Source of the DNA: Actinomyces minihominis
Lineage (GTDB): Bacteria > Actinomycetota > Actinomycetes > Actinomycetales > Actinomycetaceae
Direction: 5' to 3'
DNA length: 64,000 bases
NCBI RefSeq assembly: GCF_900187855.1
Contig: NZ_FYEG01000002.1
Location: 248,001 to 312,000 of the forward strand
Each line of letters begins with the position of its first letter. Positions within the stretch are counted from its first letter, which is position 1. Shown one piece after another: positions 26,065-34,620 of the stretch. Below the pieces are notes generated by a model that ran no database searches, had not been told where the DNA came from, and saw nothing but the letters and a program-made list of their open reading frames with translations. The position numbers were made by a program, and so were the translations under genes.

Positions 26065-28344
26065 GTGGACAGCGGAATCCCGAAGCCCATTGATCGTGAA
26101 ACGGACATGGGTCAGGAACAGGGCTTTGTAACCCACGCCTACTCAGTCCTCGAGCGGATGCGTCTGGAGTATCGCGAGCACCAGCGGAGAATTGAGGCGC
26201 AGGGTGCCTGGGGCTCCCCCCAGGCGAGGACTGAGCGTGACGCACAGGCCTCGCATTTTGGCGACCAGGCTATGCGCCTTGAGCAGATTGAGGATCGCCT
26301 GGTCTTCGGTCGCATTGACATGGGTGATGGCGATACGCACTACATCGGTCGCGCCGGGTTGCCTGATGACGAGGGCGGACGGCTGCTCATTGACTGGCGC
26401 GCCCCTGCCTCCCGTCCCTTTTACCAGGCGACCGCTGTCACCCCTGGCGGAGTTGTGCGCCGCCGACACATCGCTACATCAGGTCGAACTGTCACCGGCA
26501 TAGAGGATGATGTCCTTGACGCCGAGGCCGCAGCGCAGCAGGGGATCACCTTCCAGGGTGAGGGCGCCCTGATGTCAGCCCTGGCATCGGCTCGCGGCGG
26601 TCACATGAGCGATATTGTCGCGACGATTCAGGCCGAGCAGGATGCCATCATTCGCTCTGAAGATCAGGGCATCGTGGTCGTTCAGGGGGGTCCTGGAACG
26701 GGCAAGACTGCCGTAGCTCTACACCGAGCGGCCTACCTGCTTTACACCCACCGGGAACGACTCGAGCGCTCCGGCGTTCTGATCGTCGGCCCCTCGAGGA
26801 TTTTCCTGCGCTACATCGAACAGGTCCTTCCGTCACTGGGTGAGACCGGAGTCGTTTCGATTCCGTTCGGCGATCTTATTCCTGGGATCCACGCCGTAGA
26901 GACCGACCCCTCCGAGGTGGCGCACGTCAAGGGCAAGATGGCGTGGGTTGATATCGTTCGAACGGCTGTCAGGGACCTGCAGCGACTCCCTCGAGAGACG
27001 AAGCACTTTTACATTGACAACAAAACCGTGTCCCTGACCCCCGATCAGGTAGCGGGCGCCCGAGCAAAAGCTCGTCGTTCGGGAAAGCCTCACAACGTGG
27101 CGAGGACAGGCTTCGCCCTCGAGCTCATCGACATCCTCGTCAAGCAGTTGGCCGGCTCCGATGCGGCTCCCGAGGACGTGGACTGGTGGCGTGAATCGGT
27201 GCGTTCCAACCGAGACGTGCGTCGTGAGATCAACCTGTGTTGGATGCCGACGAGGGCGAGTGATCTGCTTCGGCGTCTCTACTCCAAGCCCGAGCTGCTG
27301 GCCCGGGTAGGGCGCGGACTGTCGGGCCGTGAGCGGATGCTGGTCTTTCGAGAGTGGAATGCCCCCCTCACGGTGTCGGATATTCCGATTCTGGATGAGC
27401 TTGAAGAGCTTCTCGGGACTTCCGAGGAACTGGAGAACCAGTCTCAACGCGACCGTGCTGCCGTCGAGGCCGAGGAACTTGAACGGGTTCGCATGGCGAT
27501 GGAGGGACAGAATCTCGGTGGCGGGATTGTCTCTGCCGAGCTGCTGGCACAGAGGGCACGGGGGGAAAAAGAGTGGAAGCCCCTGGCTGAACGCGCGCTG
27601 GCTGACCGGACGTGGGCCTACGGGCACATTGTGGTCGATGAGGCTCAGGACCTCTCCCCCATGGCTTGGCACGCCCTGTTGCGCCGCTGTCCATCCCGTT
27701 CATTCACCGTCGTCGGCGACCTCGATCAGGCTCGGGGTCACACCCGGCCCAACAGCTGGTCGAAGGCCCTGGGACCGGCAAGACGCGGGCTGTCTACCGA
27801 ATACGCCCTGACCGTTTCTTACCGCACCCCAACCACGGTGACCCGTCTGGCTCAGGCTGTACTCGCGGAACTGGGCCAGTCACCCATCTATCCGCTGACA
27901 TCCGCGCGCGAGGTCGAGAATGCACTGGCAGACACGCTGGTTCCCAACCGGCGGGATTCCGAGGAGGCAGATCGCCTGCTGTGGGACACAGTCCAGAGGG
28001 TCATAGCCGATGAAGAACGAGTTCTCGACACAGAGGCCGGACCTGGCGCCGGGCGCATCGGCGTCCTCGTCTCAGATGCTCGGGCGCGGCGTTGGGGTGC
28101 TGATGTCTTTGGCTCCTCGGCGCTCGACAACCGTGTCAGCGTTCTCAGCGTGGCGGGTTCAAAGGGCCTCGAGTTTGACACCACAATCGTGGTTGAACCC
28201 ACCGAGATTCTCACCGAGGGTCCGGGGGACCTCTTCGTCGCGATGACACGGTGTACCAAGCGCCTCCATTCCGTTCGTATCGGTGGTCTGCCCGGGGTCT
28301 GGAGCGATGCGGTTAGCGGCATCACCGAGGAGTTGAGCCAGTAG
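26065..28344 (+). CDS. HelD-like ATPase (UvrD/Rep-type superfamily 1)
   Basis: 759-residue SF1-type helicase-like protein of the HelD family, which in Bacillus and mycobacteria binds RNA polymerase and releases it from stalled complexes. The N-terminal coiled-coil arm (~20-75, RMRLEYREHQRRIEAQG) precedes the ATPase with Walker A GGPGTGKT (208-215), the Walker B VVDEAQDLSP, a SYRTP motif and the C-terminal VAGSKGLEFD and FVAMTRCTKRL motifs. GTG 26065 has AAGGAG 5 nt upstream and is preferred over an earlier GTG at 26017. A classical DNA helicase is possible, but the N-terminal arm favours HelD. Confidence 0.85.
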   Translation: MDSGIPKPIDRETDMGQEQGFVTHAYSVLERMRLEYREHQRRIEAQGAWGSPQARTERDAQASHFGDQAMRLEQIEDRLVFGRIDMGDGDTHYIGRAGLPDDEGGRLLIDWRAPASRPFYQATAVTPGGVVRRRHIATSGRTVTGIEDDVLDAEAAAQQGITFQGEGALMSALASARGGHMSDIVATIQAEQDAIIRSEDQGIVVVQGGPGTGKTAVALHRAAYLLYTHRERLERSGVLIVGPSRIFLRYIEQVLPSLGETGVVSIPFGDLIPGIHAVETDPSEVAHVKGKMAWVDIVRTAVRDLQRLPRETKHFYIDNKTVSLTPDQVAGARAKARRSGKPHNVARTGFALELIDILVKQLAGSDAAPEDVDWWRESVRSNRDVRREINLCWMPTRASDLLRRLYSKPELLARVGRGLSGRERMLVFREWNAPLTVSDIPILDELEELLGTSEELENQSQRDRAAVEAEELERVRMAMEGQNLGGGIVSAELLAQRARGEKEWKPLAERALADRTWAYGHIVVDEAQDLSPMAWHALLRRCPSRSFTVVGDLDQARGHTRPNSWSKALGPARRGLSTEYALTVSYRTPTTVTRLAQAVLAELGQSPIYPLTSAREVENALADTLVPNRRDSEEADRLLWDTVQRVIADEERVLDTEAGPGAGRIGVLVSDARARRWGADVFGSSALDNRVSVLSVAGSKGLEFDTTIVVEPTEILTEGPGDLFVAMTRCTKRLHSVRIGGLPGVWSDAVSGITEELSQ

Positions 28345-28378
28345 GCGAACCTCGGTGCCAGCGAAGGCAAATGCCGGG

Positions 28379-28390
28379 CACAATAGTCCG
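28379..28390 (+). promoter_or_regulatory. Candidate -10 of serA
   Basis: CACAAT (28379-28384) ends 6 nt before GTG 28391; no Shine-Dalgarno precedes the gene. The hexamer is a weaker match than the TANNNT cases elsewhere in the window. Confidence 0.3.
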
Positions 28391-29596
28391 GTGAGCAAAG
28401 CACTACTTCTCGAGAATCCGCACCCGATTGCGGCCAGCCTTCTAGAGCGTGACGGTTTCGACGTCAAAGTCATTAGGGGCGGGCTAGATGAGGACGAGCT
28501 AATCGCAGCCCTCGATGGCGTTTCAGTCCTGGGGATTCGATCAAAAACCGAGGTGACGCGGAAGGTCCTAGCGCACGCCAAGGACCTGGAGGTGATCGGA
28601 GCGTTCTGCATTGGCACGAACCAGATTGCCACCGATTTTGCCGCGGAGCGGGGAATTCCTGTCTTCAATGCGCCCTACGCCAATACCAGGTCGGTGGTTG
28701 AACTGGCACTGGGTCAGATCATTGCGCTGACCCGACGATTGACGGTGAAGAACAGTCGCCTCCACCGGGGGATCTGGGATAAGTCTGCCGACCACGCCCA
28801 CGAGGTACGGGGACGAACCCTGGGAATTATTGGCTACGGCAACATTGGCACCCAGCTGTCAGTTCTTGCCGAAGCCCTCGGCATGCGCGTGATCTTTTAC
28901 GACATTGCCGAACGACTGGCCCTTGGAAACGCGCTCGCAGCTAGCAGTTTGGAAGAGGTGCTTCGCGAGGCCGATATAGTCTCCCTCCACGTCGATGGCT
29001 CCAAGGCGAACGAAAACCTGTTTGGTGAGCGTGAGTTTCAGATGATGAAGCCCGGGGCCGTCTTCATCAATCTTTCCCGTGGCTTCATCGTTGATGTTCA
29101 AGCTCTTCGTGCAGCCCTGCAGTCCGGCCACCTCCTCGGAGCTGCAGTAGATGTCTTTCCCGAAGAGCCAAAGGCCAACGGTGACCCGTTCTCCTCTGAA
29201 CTAGCCGGCCTCGACAACGTCATCCTCACACCTCATATTGGTGGCTCCACACTCGAAGCTCAGCACGATATCGCGGTTTTCACCGCCGGTAAGATCTCCT
29301 CGTATCTTTCAAGGGGCTCCACAACGCTGAGCGTCAACGTCCCCAACCTTAATCTTCAGGATTCGCAGAGCCGAGGCTTCCGGCTTGCGTTCATGCATCA
29401 CAACACGCCTGGAGTGATGGCTCGCCTCAACGAGGTTTTCGCGCAGGAAAGCATCAACCTGGAGGGGCAGGCCCTAGCCACCTCGGGTTCCATCGGCTAT
29501 GCGATCACCGATATGGCCATGCCGATTTCCGAGACCGTCCTCGACCGTATTCGCTCGTCACCCGCGTCTATTCGCGTGCGTTACTTCATGATCTGA
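28391..29596 (+). CDS. serA: D-3-phosphoglycerate dehydrogenase
   Basis: First enzyme of serine synthesis, 401 residues, resembling the short E. coli-type SerA rather than the long mycobacterial form. Seen: substrate-domain GAFCIGTNQIATDFAA; NTRSVVELALGQ; the NAD loop GIIGYGNIGTQLS (~145-157); a catalytic region with INLSRGFIVD and TPHIGGSTLEAQ; and a C-terminal ACT domain (MHHNTPGVMARLNEVFA onward, ~335-401) for serine feedback. GTG 28391 fits the family start; an upstream GTG at 28355 adds 12 unlike residues. It lies 46 nt after the HelD gene. Confidence 0.93.
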   Translation: MSKALLLENPHPIAASLLERDGFDVKVIRGGLDEDELIAALDGVSVLGIRSKTEVTRKVLAHAKDLEVIGAFCIGTNQIATDFAAERGIPVFNAPYANTRSVVELALGQIIALTRRLTVKNSRLHRGIWDKSADHAHEVRGRTLGIIGYGNIGTQLSVLAEALGMRVIFYDIAERLALGNALAASSLEEVLREADIVSLHVDGSKANENLFGEREFQMMKPGAVFINLSRGFIVDVQALRAALQSGHLLGAAVDVFPEEPKANGDPFSSELAGLDNVILTPHIGGSTLEAQHDIAVFTAGKISSYLSRGSTTLSVNVPNLNLQDSQSRGFRLAFMHHNTPGVMARLNEVFAQESINLEGQALATSGSIGYAITDMAMPISETVLDRIRSSPASIRVRYFMI

Positions 29597-29674
29597 AGGA
29601 CCTCTAGGATGTCAGGTATCGACTGAGCTACCTAAAGCACTAACATCAACTGTGACTCGACCTGTGGAGGCACC

Positions 29675-31573
29675 ATGAACCTGACTGAGACACTTCGCCA
29701 AGGCTACGCACCGGGCGTTCCCTACTACACCGACTCGGGATCTACCCTGATCTGCGACTTTCTGTTAGAGACGGCGAAGCATTATCCCCGGCGGGTGGCC
29801 TTGGACTTCCTCAGCCAGCAGACCACCTACGAGGATCTGGTGATGCAGGTGCGCCAGGCAGCAACGGTGCTGCGCAACTCTGGTGTCAAAGAAGGTGACC
29901 ACATCGCATTGATCATGCCGAACTGTCCCCAGCACGTCGTAGCCGTAATGGCCATCGCAATGGTCGGTGCCATCAGTATTGAGCACAATCCCCTAGCCCC
30001 CGAAGCTGAGCTGCAAGCCGAGTTCGCGCGCCACCGTGCCAAGACGGTTATCGCCTGGGAGAACACCGTGGAGAAGCTGAGCTTCCTCGGTCCGGACGCA
30101 CGAGTCTTCGGTGTCAACCTGGCCTACGCCATGTCCCGCACCACCCGGATGCTGCTGCGCATTCCGGTGAAGTCAGTCCAGACCAAGCGCCGCATGCTCG
30201 GAGCACCCGTTCCAGACCACGTTCGCTCCTGGGACCGCATCGTCCGTGAGGCAACTCCGTGGATGGGTGACCCGACGGTCAGCCCTGAGGCACCTGCGGT
30301 TATGCTGCACACCTCCGGAACCACAGGCACGCCCAAGGCTGCGGTTCTGACCCACAAGAACCTGTCAAGCAATGTCGTCATGGCAGGCGGTTGGGTCCCT
30401 TCTCTTCGTCAGGGTGCGGAGGTGTTCTACTCGATCCTCCCCTTCTTCCACGCCTACGGGTTCACCATCACGATGCTGGCTGGCCTCTACATGGGCGCCA
30501 CGATTGCCATCTTCCCGAAGTTTGATGTCTCCCAGGTTCTGCTCGCACAGAAGCGTCTGCCCTGCACTTTCTTTGTTGGTGTTCCCCCGATGTTCGATCG
30601 ACTCCTCGCAGAGGCCCCCCACTACAACTCTGATCTGACCTCCATCAGCTACACGATCTCTGGCGCAATGCCCCTTTCCGAAGAGCTGAGCGCTCGCTGG
30701 GAGGCCGCCACGGGCGGATACGTCATCGAGGGCTACGGAATGACCGAAGCCTCACCGATCATTCTCGGCTCGCCTCTGTCTCACAACCGACGACCCGGTG
30801 CGCTGGGACTGCCGTGGCCCTCAACCGAGGTTCGCATTGTCGACCCCGAGGATCCCACGAAGGACACGCCGATCGGTGAGGTCGGCGAGCTTATCGCTCG
30901 AGGGCCACAGGTTTTCAAGGGCTACCTTGATGACCCGGAAGAGACGGCCCTTGCCCTGCAGGATGGTTGGCTCTTCACGGGCGACCTCGTTCAGGTGCGT
31001 GACGGGTTCATCTACATGGAAGATCGCCGGAAGGAACTCATCCTTTCCGGAGGCTTCAACGTCTACCCCAGCCAGGTTGAAGACGTGGTGCGCATGATGC
31101 CGGGCGTTGAAGACGTTGCGGTAGTCGGCATGCCGGGAGGAAGCCGCGGTGAAGAAGTAGTGGCCGCACTGGTCCTTGAAGGTGGCGCTTCCGTAACCCT
31201 GGCTGACGTGCGCGAATGGGCTGAAAAATCGCTAGCCCACTATGCGCTCCCCCGCCAAATTGTCGTTGTCCAGGAACTGCCCAAGTCCCAGATCGGCAAG
31301 GTCATGCGCCGTTCGGTTCAGAAGCAGATTGCAGAACTTCAGGAAGGCCTAGAGACACGTTTCCCCACCCTGGCTTCTTCTGCGGCGGAAATCGGCGAAC
31401 AGGTCGGTCATGCAGCCGCCGCTGTCAAGGAATCGGTCTCGCAGGCTTCCGAAAAGGCCGCCGCTCTTATCGCACGTGCATCTGAGGCGGCCGCGCAGAA
31501 GGAACGGAATGAAGACGAGGCCGTTCCCGTTGATTCTGCCGACCAGACACCCGAAGGTGACGAGGCCAACTAG
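29675..31573 (+). CDS. Long-chain fatty-acid--CoA ligase (AMP-binding), with C-terminal extension
   Basis: ANL-superfamily acyl-CoA synthetase of 632 residues that would activate fatty acids through an acyl-AMP. Motifs: AMP/ATP loop TSGTTGTPKAAVLTHKNL (213-230), EGYGMTEASP (~351-360), the TGD hinge DGWLFTGDLV (~428-437) and the C-terminal catalytic lysine in QIGKVMRR (~536-543). Beyond residue ~565 the protein continues with an Ala/Glu-rich, helix-forming tail (EIGEQVGHAAAAVKESVSQ and onward) and an acidic end, unusual for the family. GGAGG lies 5 nt before ATG 29675. It is convergent with nrdR across a short hairpin. Confidence 0.9.
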   Translation: MNLTETLRQGYAPGVPYYTDSGSTLICDFLLETAKHYPRRVALDFLSQQTTYEDLVMQVRQAATVLRNSGVKEGDHIALIMPNCPQHVVAVMAIAMVGAISIEHNPLAPEAELQAEFARHRAKTVIAWENTVEKLSFLGPDARVFGVNLAYAMSRTTRMLLRIPVKSVQTKRRMLGAPVPDHVRSWDRIVREATPWMGDPTVSPEAPAVMLHTSGTTGTPKAAVLTHKNLSSNVVMAGGWVPSLRQGAEVFYSILPFFHAYGFTITMLAGLYMGATIAIFPKFDVSQVLLAQKRLPCTFFVGVPPMFDRLLAEAPHYNSDLTSISYTISGAMPLSEELSARWEAATGGYVIEGYGMTEASPIILGSPLSHNRRPGALGLPWPSTEVRIVDPEDPTKDTPIGEVGELIARGPQVFKGYLDDPEETALALQDGWLFTGDLVQVRDGFIYMEDRRKELILSGGFNVYPSQVEDVVRMMPGVEDVAVVGMPGGSRGEEVVAALVLEGGASVTLADVREWAEKSLAHYALPRQIVVVQELPKSQIGKVMRRSVQKQIAELQEGLETRFPTLASSAAEIGEQVGHAAAAVKESVSQASEKAAALIARASEAAAQKERNEDEAVPVDSADQTPEGDEAN

Positions 31574-31575
31574 GT

Positions 31576-31593
31576 CCGAAGACTCCGCTTCGG
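31576..31593. terminator. Short hairpin between fadD-like gene and nrdR
   Basis: CCGAAG (31576-31581) and CTTCGG (31588-31593) form a 6-bp stem in the 27-nt gap of a convergent pair, so it could serve both strands. There is no T run; weak evidence. Confidence 0.4.
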
Positions 31594-31600
31594 CTTCGGT

Positions 31601-32044
31601 CTACTCCTCTCGCAGGTCTGCAATGGCCCGCTCAAAATCTTCCAGAGACTGGAAGGAAGAGTAGACCGAAGCAAAGCGCAGGTACGCAACTTCATCAAGT
31701 TCACGTAGGAAAGGCAACACTGCCTTTCCTACTTCATCCGCTGAAACCGTTGCCTGACCTGTTACGCGCAGAGACTCTTCAACCTGCTGGGCCAAAACCG
31801 CGAGATCATGTTCAGAGACCGGACGGCCCTGGCAAGCCTTACGCACCCCTGCCGTGACCTTATCCCTGGAGAATGGTTCAGCCACTCCCGATCGCTTTTC
31901 AACCGAAAAGGAAGAGGTCTCGAGGGTTGTAAAGCGTCGTTTACACACGCTGCATTCCCGGCGTCGCCGAATGGTGCCACCATCATCAGTGACTCGGGTG
32001 TCAACGACTCGGGTGTCATCGTGTTGGCAAAAAGGACAGTGCAC
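31601..32044 (-). CDS. nrdR: Transcriptional repressor NrdR
   Basis: Repressor of ribonucleotide reductase genes, 147 residues. The N-terminal zinc ribbon has C3/C6 and C31/C34 (CPFC, CSVC) separated by the family segment [20 protein letters not shown], followed by an ATP-cone domain (~46-136) that senses dATP/ATP. GTG 32044 has TGGAGG 6 nt upstream and gives the usual start VHCPFC; the frame is open 31 codons upstream. It lies next to the LysM gene and lexA as in mycobacteria and corynebacteria. No ribonucleotide reductase gene lies in the window. Confidence 0.95.
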   Translation of the reverse strand: MHCPFCQHDDTRVVDTRVTDDGGTIRRRRECSVCKRRFTTLETSSFSVEKRSGVAEPFSRDKVTAGVRKACQGRPVSEHDLAVLAQQVEESLRVTGQATVSADEVGKAVLPFLRELDEVAYLRFASVYSSFQSLEDFERAIADLREE

Positions 32045-32139
32045 GGAGGCCTCCAGGTAGTCACAGATATCTAGGTGATACCGGTACGAAGACTTTAGGT
32101 CCCTACCTGCCGTGCCGACAACTTCACAGCCCACCACTG

Positions 32140-32658
32140 CTACTCAGTAGGCAGAAGAATCTGCTGGCCCGGCTGCAGGACTGCGTCACCCAGGGCATTG
32201 AGCGTCATGATATCCGCTACCACGGCCTCAAGCGGGCGCTTCGAACCAATCGACTGCGCGAGGCCCCAAACCGATTCCCCAGAGACTACCGAGTGCGTCC
32301 AAGTCTCACCCGAAAATGGAGCAGGTCGAAGCGCGAGGCCAAGTCCGAGTGCCACCGCGAAAACCAGCCCGGTAACAAGAAGCCACAGTGAGACCCGAAG
32401 CATCCCGGCGACAGCCATCGGCGACCTACGCTGGTTAACCTCTATCCTGTGGACTGCTTTAGTTGAACGCGAGGCTGAAGCCGGATGACGAGCAATTGTA
32501 GCTTCCAGCCCCTGGGTGCCGCGTAAACGCCTTCTTGCCTCATCAATTGAGACCACTGAGGCCTCACGAGGCCCGGTTGAGACTGACGGTTCCCCACTGC
32601 GATTCGTCCTCACCCGTGGCAGTGCAAACGATGACTGTACCAGCGTTGCCGAGCTCAT
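32140..32658 (-). CDS. LysM-domain SOS division suppressor (DivS/ChiZ/YneA type)
   Basis: 172-residue membrane-anchored protein: polar N terminus (~1-82), one membrane helix (~86-110) and a C-terminal LysM domain (~120-170, [17 protein letters not shown] to [12 protein letters not shown]). Position is diagnostic: divergent from lexA and next to nrdR, where C. glutamicum DivS and M. tuberculosis Rv2719c (ChiZ) lie; those proteins block septation after DNA damage. Two SOS boxes lie about 90-120 nt upstream of its start and overlap a plausible promoter (TATGGT at 32741-32736). No catalytic wall-hydrolase domain is visible. Function by synteny is a good inference, not proven. Confidence 0.8.
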   Translation of the reverse strand: MSSATLVQSSFALPRVRTNRSGEPSVSTGPREASVVSIDEARRRLRGTQGLEATIARHPASASRSTKAVHRIEVNQRRSPMAVAGMLRVSLWLLVTGLVFAVALGLGLALRPAPFSGETWTHSVVSGESVWGLAQSIGSKRPLEAVVADIMTLNALGDAVLQPGQQILLPTE

Positions 32659-32748
32659 CTATTCATCCCGTTTCCCCCGGGCTGAGCCGGGACCTCTACC
32701 TGCACCTTGAGACACACAGTTCAACAAACCGTCTGACCATAAAGCTGA

Positions 32749-32779
32749 TCGAACTGGTGTTCGTCGAACAACTGTACGA
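32749..32779. promoter_or_regulatory. Tandem LexA (SOS) boxes sharing one base
   Basis: Box 1 TCGAACTGGTGTTCGT (32749-32764) and box 2 TCGAACAACTGTACGA (32764-32779) each match TCGAAC-N4-GTTCGA at 11 of 12 fixed positions and overlap by one T, a 15-bp period. They lie between divergent lexA and the LysM gene, on the LysM side. Confidence 0.8.
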
Positions 32780-32811
32780 TACCAAGTGGTTCCGACATTT
32801 TGAAGACACTC

Positions 32812-32852
32812 TCGAACATATGTTTCATTTTCGTTACCGTTTGCTCTAGGCT
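32812..32852 (+). promoter_or_regulatory. Third SOS box and lexA promoter
   Basis: TCGAACATATGTTTCA (32812-32827) matches the SOS box at 10 of 12 fixed positions and overlaps the -35 area of a lexA promoter whose -10 is TAGGCT (32847-32852), about 22 nt before the lexA ATG. This fits LexA autorepression. Confidence 0.6.
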
Positions 32853-32873
32853 GGCGGTAGAAAAGGGGGCGGT

Positions 32874-33533
32874 ATGACCGACGAAGCAACACTGTCTGAT
32901 CGGCAGAGGCAGATCCTGGATGTTGTCCGGACCCACCTCGCTGAACGCGGCTATCCACCATCACTTCGAGAGATTGGTCGGTCAGTCAAGCTCAACTCAC
33001 CCTCAACCGTGAAACATCACCTCGACGCTCTTGAAAAGGCAGGGTTCATCCAGCGTGATGCAGGGTTGCCGCGTGCCATTGAAGTTCGTCGTGAGGTTGA
33101 ACTGGACGTCGTCGAGGGCGGAGGTGGGATTCCCATTCCCGTGGCGCTGGCTGAAGGTGACTCAGTCTCGGCGCCCCTCGTTGGACGCATTGCTGCTGGA
33201 GCCCCGATTACGGCTGATCAGCACGTTGAAGATGTCTTCGCTCTCCCGACCCGCCTGACAGGCACCGGAGAACTGTTCGTTCTTGAGGTCAGCGGTGATT
33301 CGATGATCGACGCTGCGATTTGCGACGGTGACTTTGTGGTGATTCGATCCCAGCCGACAGCAGAAAACGGAACCATAGTTGCCGCCATGATTGACGGAGA
33401 GGCCACTGTCAAGGTTTTCTCCAGGACAGACGGGAATGTTTGGTTGCTTCCACGAAACGATGATTATGCACCGATTCCAGGCAACGAAGCAGTGATCCTC
33501 GGCCGCGTGGTGACAGTCATTCGGGCTCTTTAA
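32874..33533 (+). CDS. lexA: SOS repressor LexA
   Basis: Self-cleaving repressor of the SOS regulon, 219 residues. The winged-helix DNA-binding domain (LSDRQRQILDVVRTHLAERG, then SLREIGRSVKLNSPSTVKHHL) is followed by the autoprotease with cleavage site A108-G109 in RIAAGAP, nucleophile S143 in GDSMIDA and general base K180 in EATVKVF. GGGGGCGGT precedes ATG 32874. Its promoter region carries three SOS boxes; recA in this window carries a perfect one. Confidence 0.97.
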   Translation: MTDEATLSDRQRQILDVVRTHLAERGYPPSLREIGRSVKLNSPSTVKHHLDALEKAGFIQRDAGLPRAIEVRREVELDVVEGGGGIPIPVALAEGDSVSAPLVGRIAAGAPITADQHVEDVFALPTRLTGTGELFVLEVSGDSMIDAAICDGDFVVIRSQPTAENGTIVAAMIDGEATVKVFSRTDGNVWLLPRNDDYAPIPGNEAVILGRVVTVIRAL

Positions 33534-33552
33534 GGCACCTGCTTAACCCGTA

Positions 33553-33587
33553 GAGGGCCTCGAATCAAAGCGTGATTCGAGGCCCTC
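33553..33587. terminator. Bidirectional terminator between lexA and ldh
   Basis: GAGGGCCTCGAATCA (33553-33567) and TGATTCGAGGCCCTC (33573-33587) form a perfect 15-bp stem with a 5-nt loop, between the convergent stops of lexA (33533) and ldh (33598). Confidence 0.85.
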
Positions 33588-33597
33588 CCACTTAGTC

Positions 33598-34578
33598 TTA
33601 GAAGCCCAGGGACTTGGCAACTGCCTTGATCTGTGTGGCCGACTTCTGCATTCCTGCAAACTCGTGACCGGACATCGGAGGAACCAGGGTCCGCCCGGCA
33701 CCATTGCGGGTCACAACTGTCGGGGCCGACATGCAAACGTCGCTGATCCCGGCCCAGTCCTCAAGGAGACTAGAGATTGTCATTACGCGGTGTTCATCGC
33801 GCAGCACGGACGTCGCAATGGCTGTGGAGGCAAGTCCGATAGCGAAGTTGGTCGCTCCCTTACCCTCAATGATCTCATAGGCCGAGTTGACGACATCATG
33901 GGCAATCCGGTCCTTCAACTCATCATCGAAGGGCCTTCCGGTCAGGGTTTTGCCCCACTCTTGAACCGGAACGTTACCAATCTCAGCTGAAGACCACAGC
34001 GCCACCTCAGAGTCACCGTGTTCGCCCGCGATCATCGCGTGGATCGACTTGGATGAAATACCGGTCTCCTGAGAAATCAGGTACCGTAACCTAGAGGTAT
34101 CGAGGACGGTTCCCGATCCAAAAACCTGGTTGCGGGGCAGACCCGAAATCTTCAACGCAGCATAGGTGACTACGTCAACCGGGTTGGTAACAAACATGTA
34201 GATGGCATCAGGAGAAACCTCAACCATCTGCGGCACCAGGGTCTTCATTAGTTCAACAGTTGACTTAGCAAGTTCAAGTCGGGACTGGCCGGGCTTTTGC
34301 TTCGCCCCTGCCGTTACAACGACAATATCCGAACCCTTAAGAATATTGATGTCATCCGACCCCTCAACAGTTCCGGTCGGCGTGAACTGGATACCATGGG
34401 CGATATCCAGCGCATCTGCCCGAACCTTGGGACCATTGATATCAAACAGTGCTACAGATCGGGCTACCCCGGAGATGGCTGCCGAGTAGGCGACAGCGGT
34501 ACCTACCGCGCCTGCGCCGACGACAGTAAGCTTTGACGGACGTCCCATTGCCTTCGGGCTGCTTGACTTTTCTGCCAC
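33598..34578 (-). CDS. ldh: L-lactate dehydrogenase
   Basis: NAD-dependent L-lactate dehydrogenase of 326 residues, reducing pyruvate to lactate. It has the NAD loop VVGAGAVGTAVAY (19-31), the substrate loop AGAKQKPGQSRLEL (90-103) whose Gln at the specificity position favours lactate over malate dehydrogenase, TNPVDVVTY, and the catalytic histidine H187 in AGEHGDSE. GTG 34578 has AGGAGA 5 nt upstream. It suggests lactate as a fermentation product. It is convergent with lexA and ends at a strong bidirectional hairpin. Confidence 0.93.
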   Translation of the reverse strand: MAEKSSSPKAMGRPSKLTVVGAGAVGTAVAYSAAISGVARSVALFDINGPKVRADALDIAHGIQFTPTGTVEGSDDINILKGSDIVVVTAGAKQKPGQSRLELAKSTVELMKTLVPQMVEVSPDAIYMFVTNPVDVVTYAALKISGLPRNQVFGSGTVLDTSRLRYLISQETGISSKSIHAMIAGEHGDSEVALWSSAEIGNVPVQEWGKTLTGRPFDDELKDRIAHDVVNSAYEIIEGKGATNFAIGLASTAIATSVLRDEHRVMTISSLLEDWAGISDVCMSAPTVVTRNGAGRTLVPPMSGHEFAGMQKSATQIKAVAKSLGF

Positions 34579-34620
34579 CGATTCTCCTTTGGTATGAGGC
34601 GGAAACCTTCGTTGCCTAGT

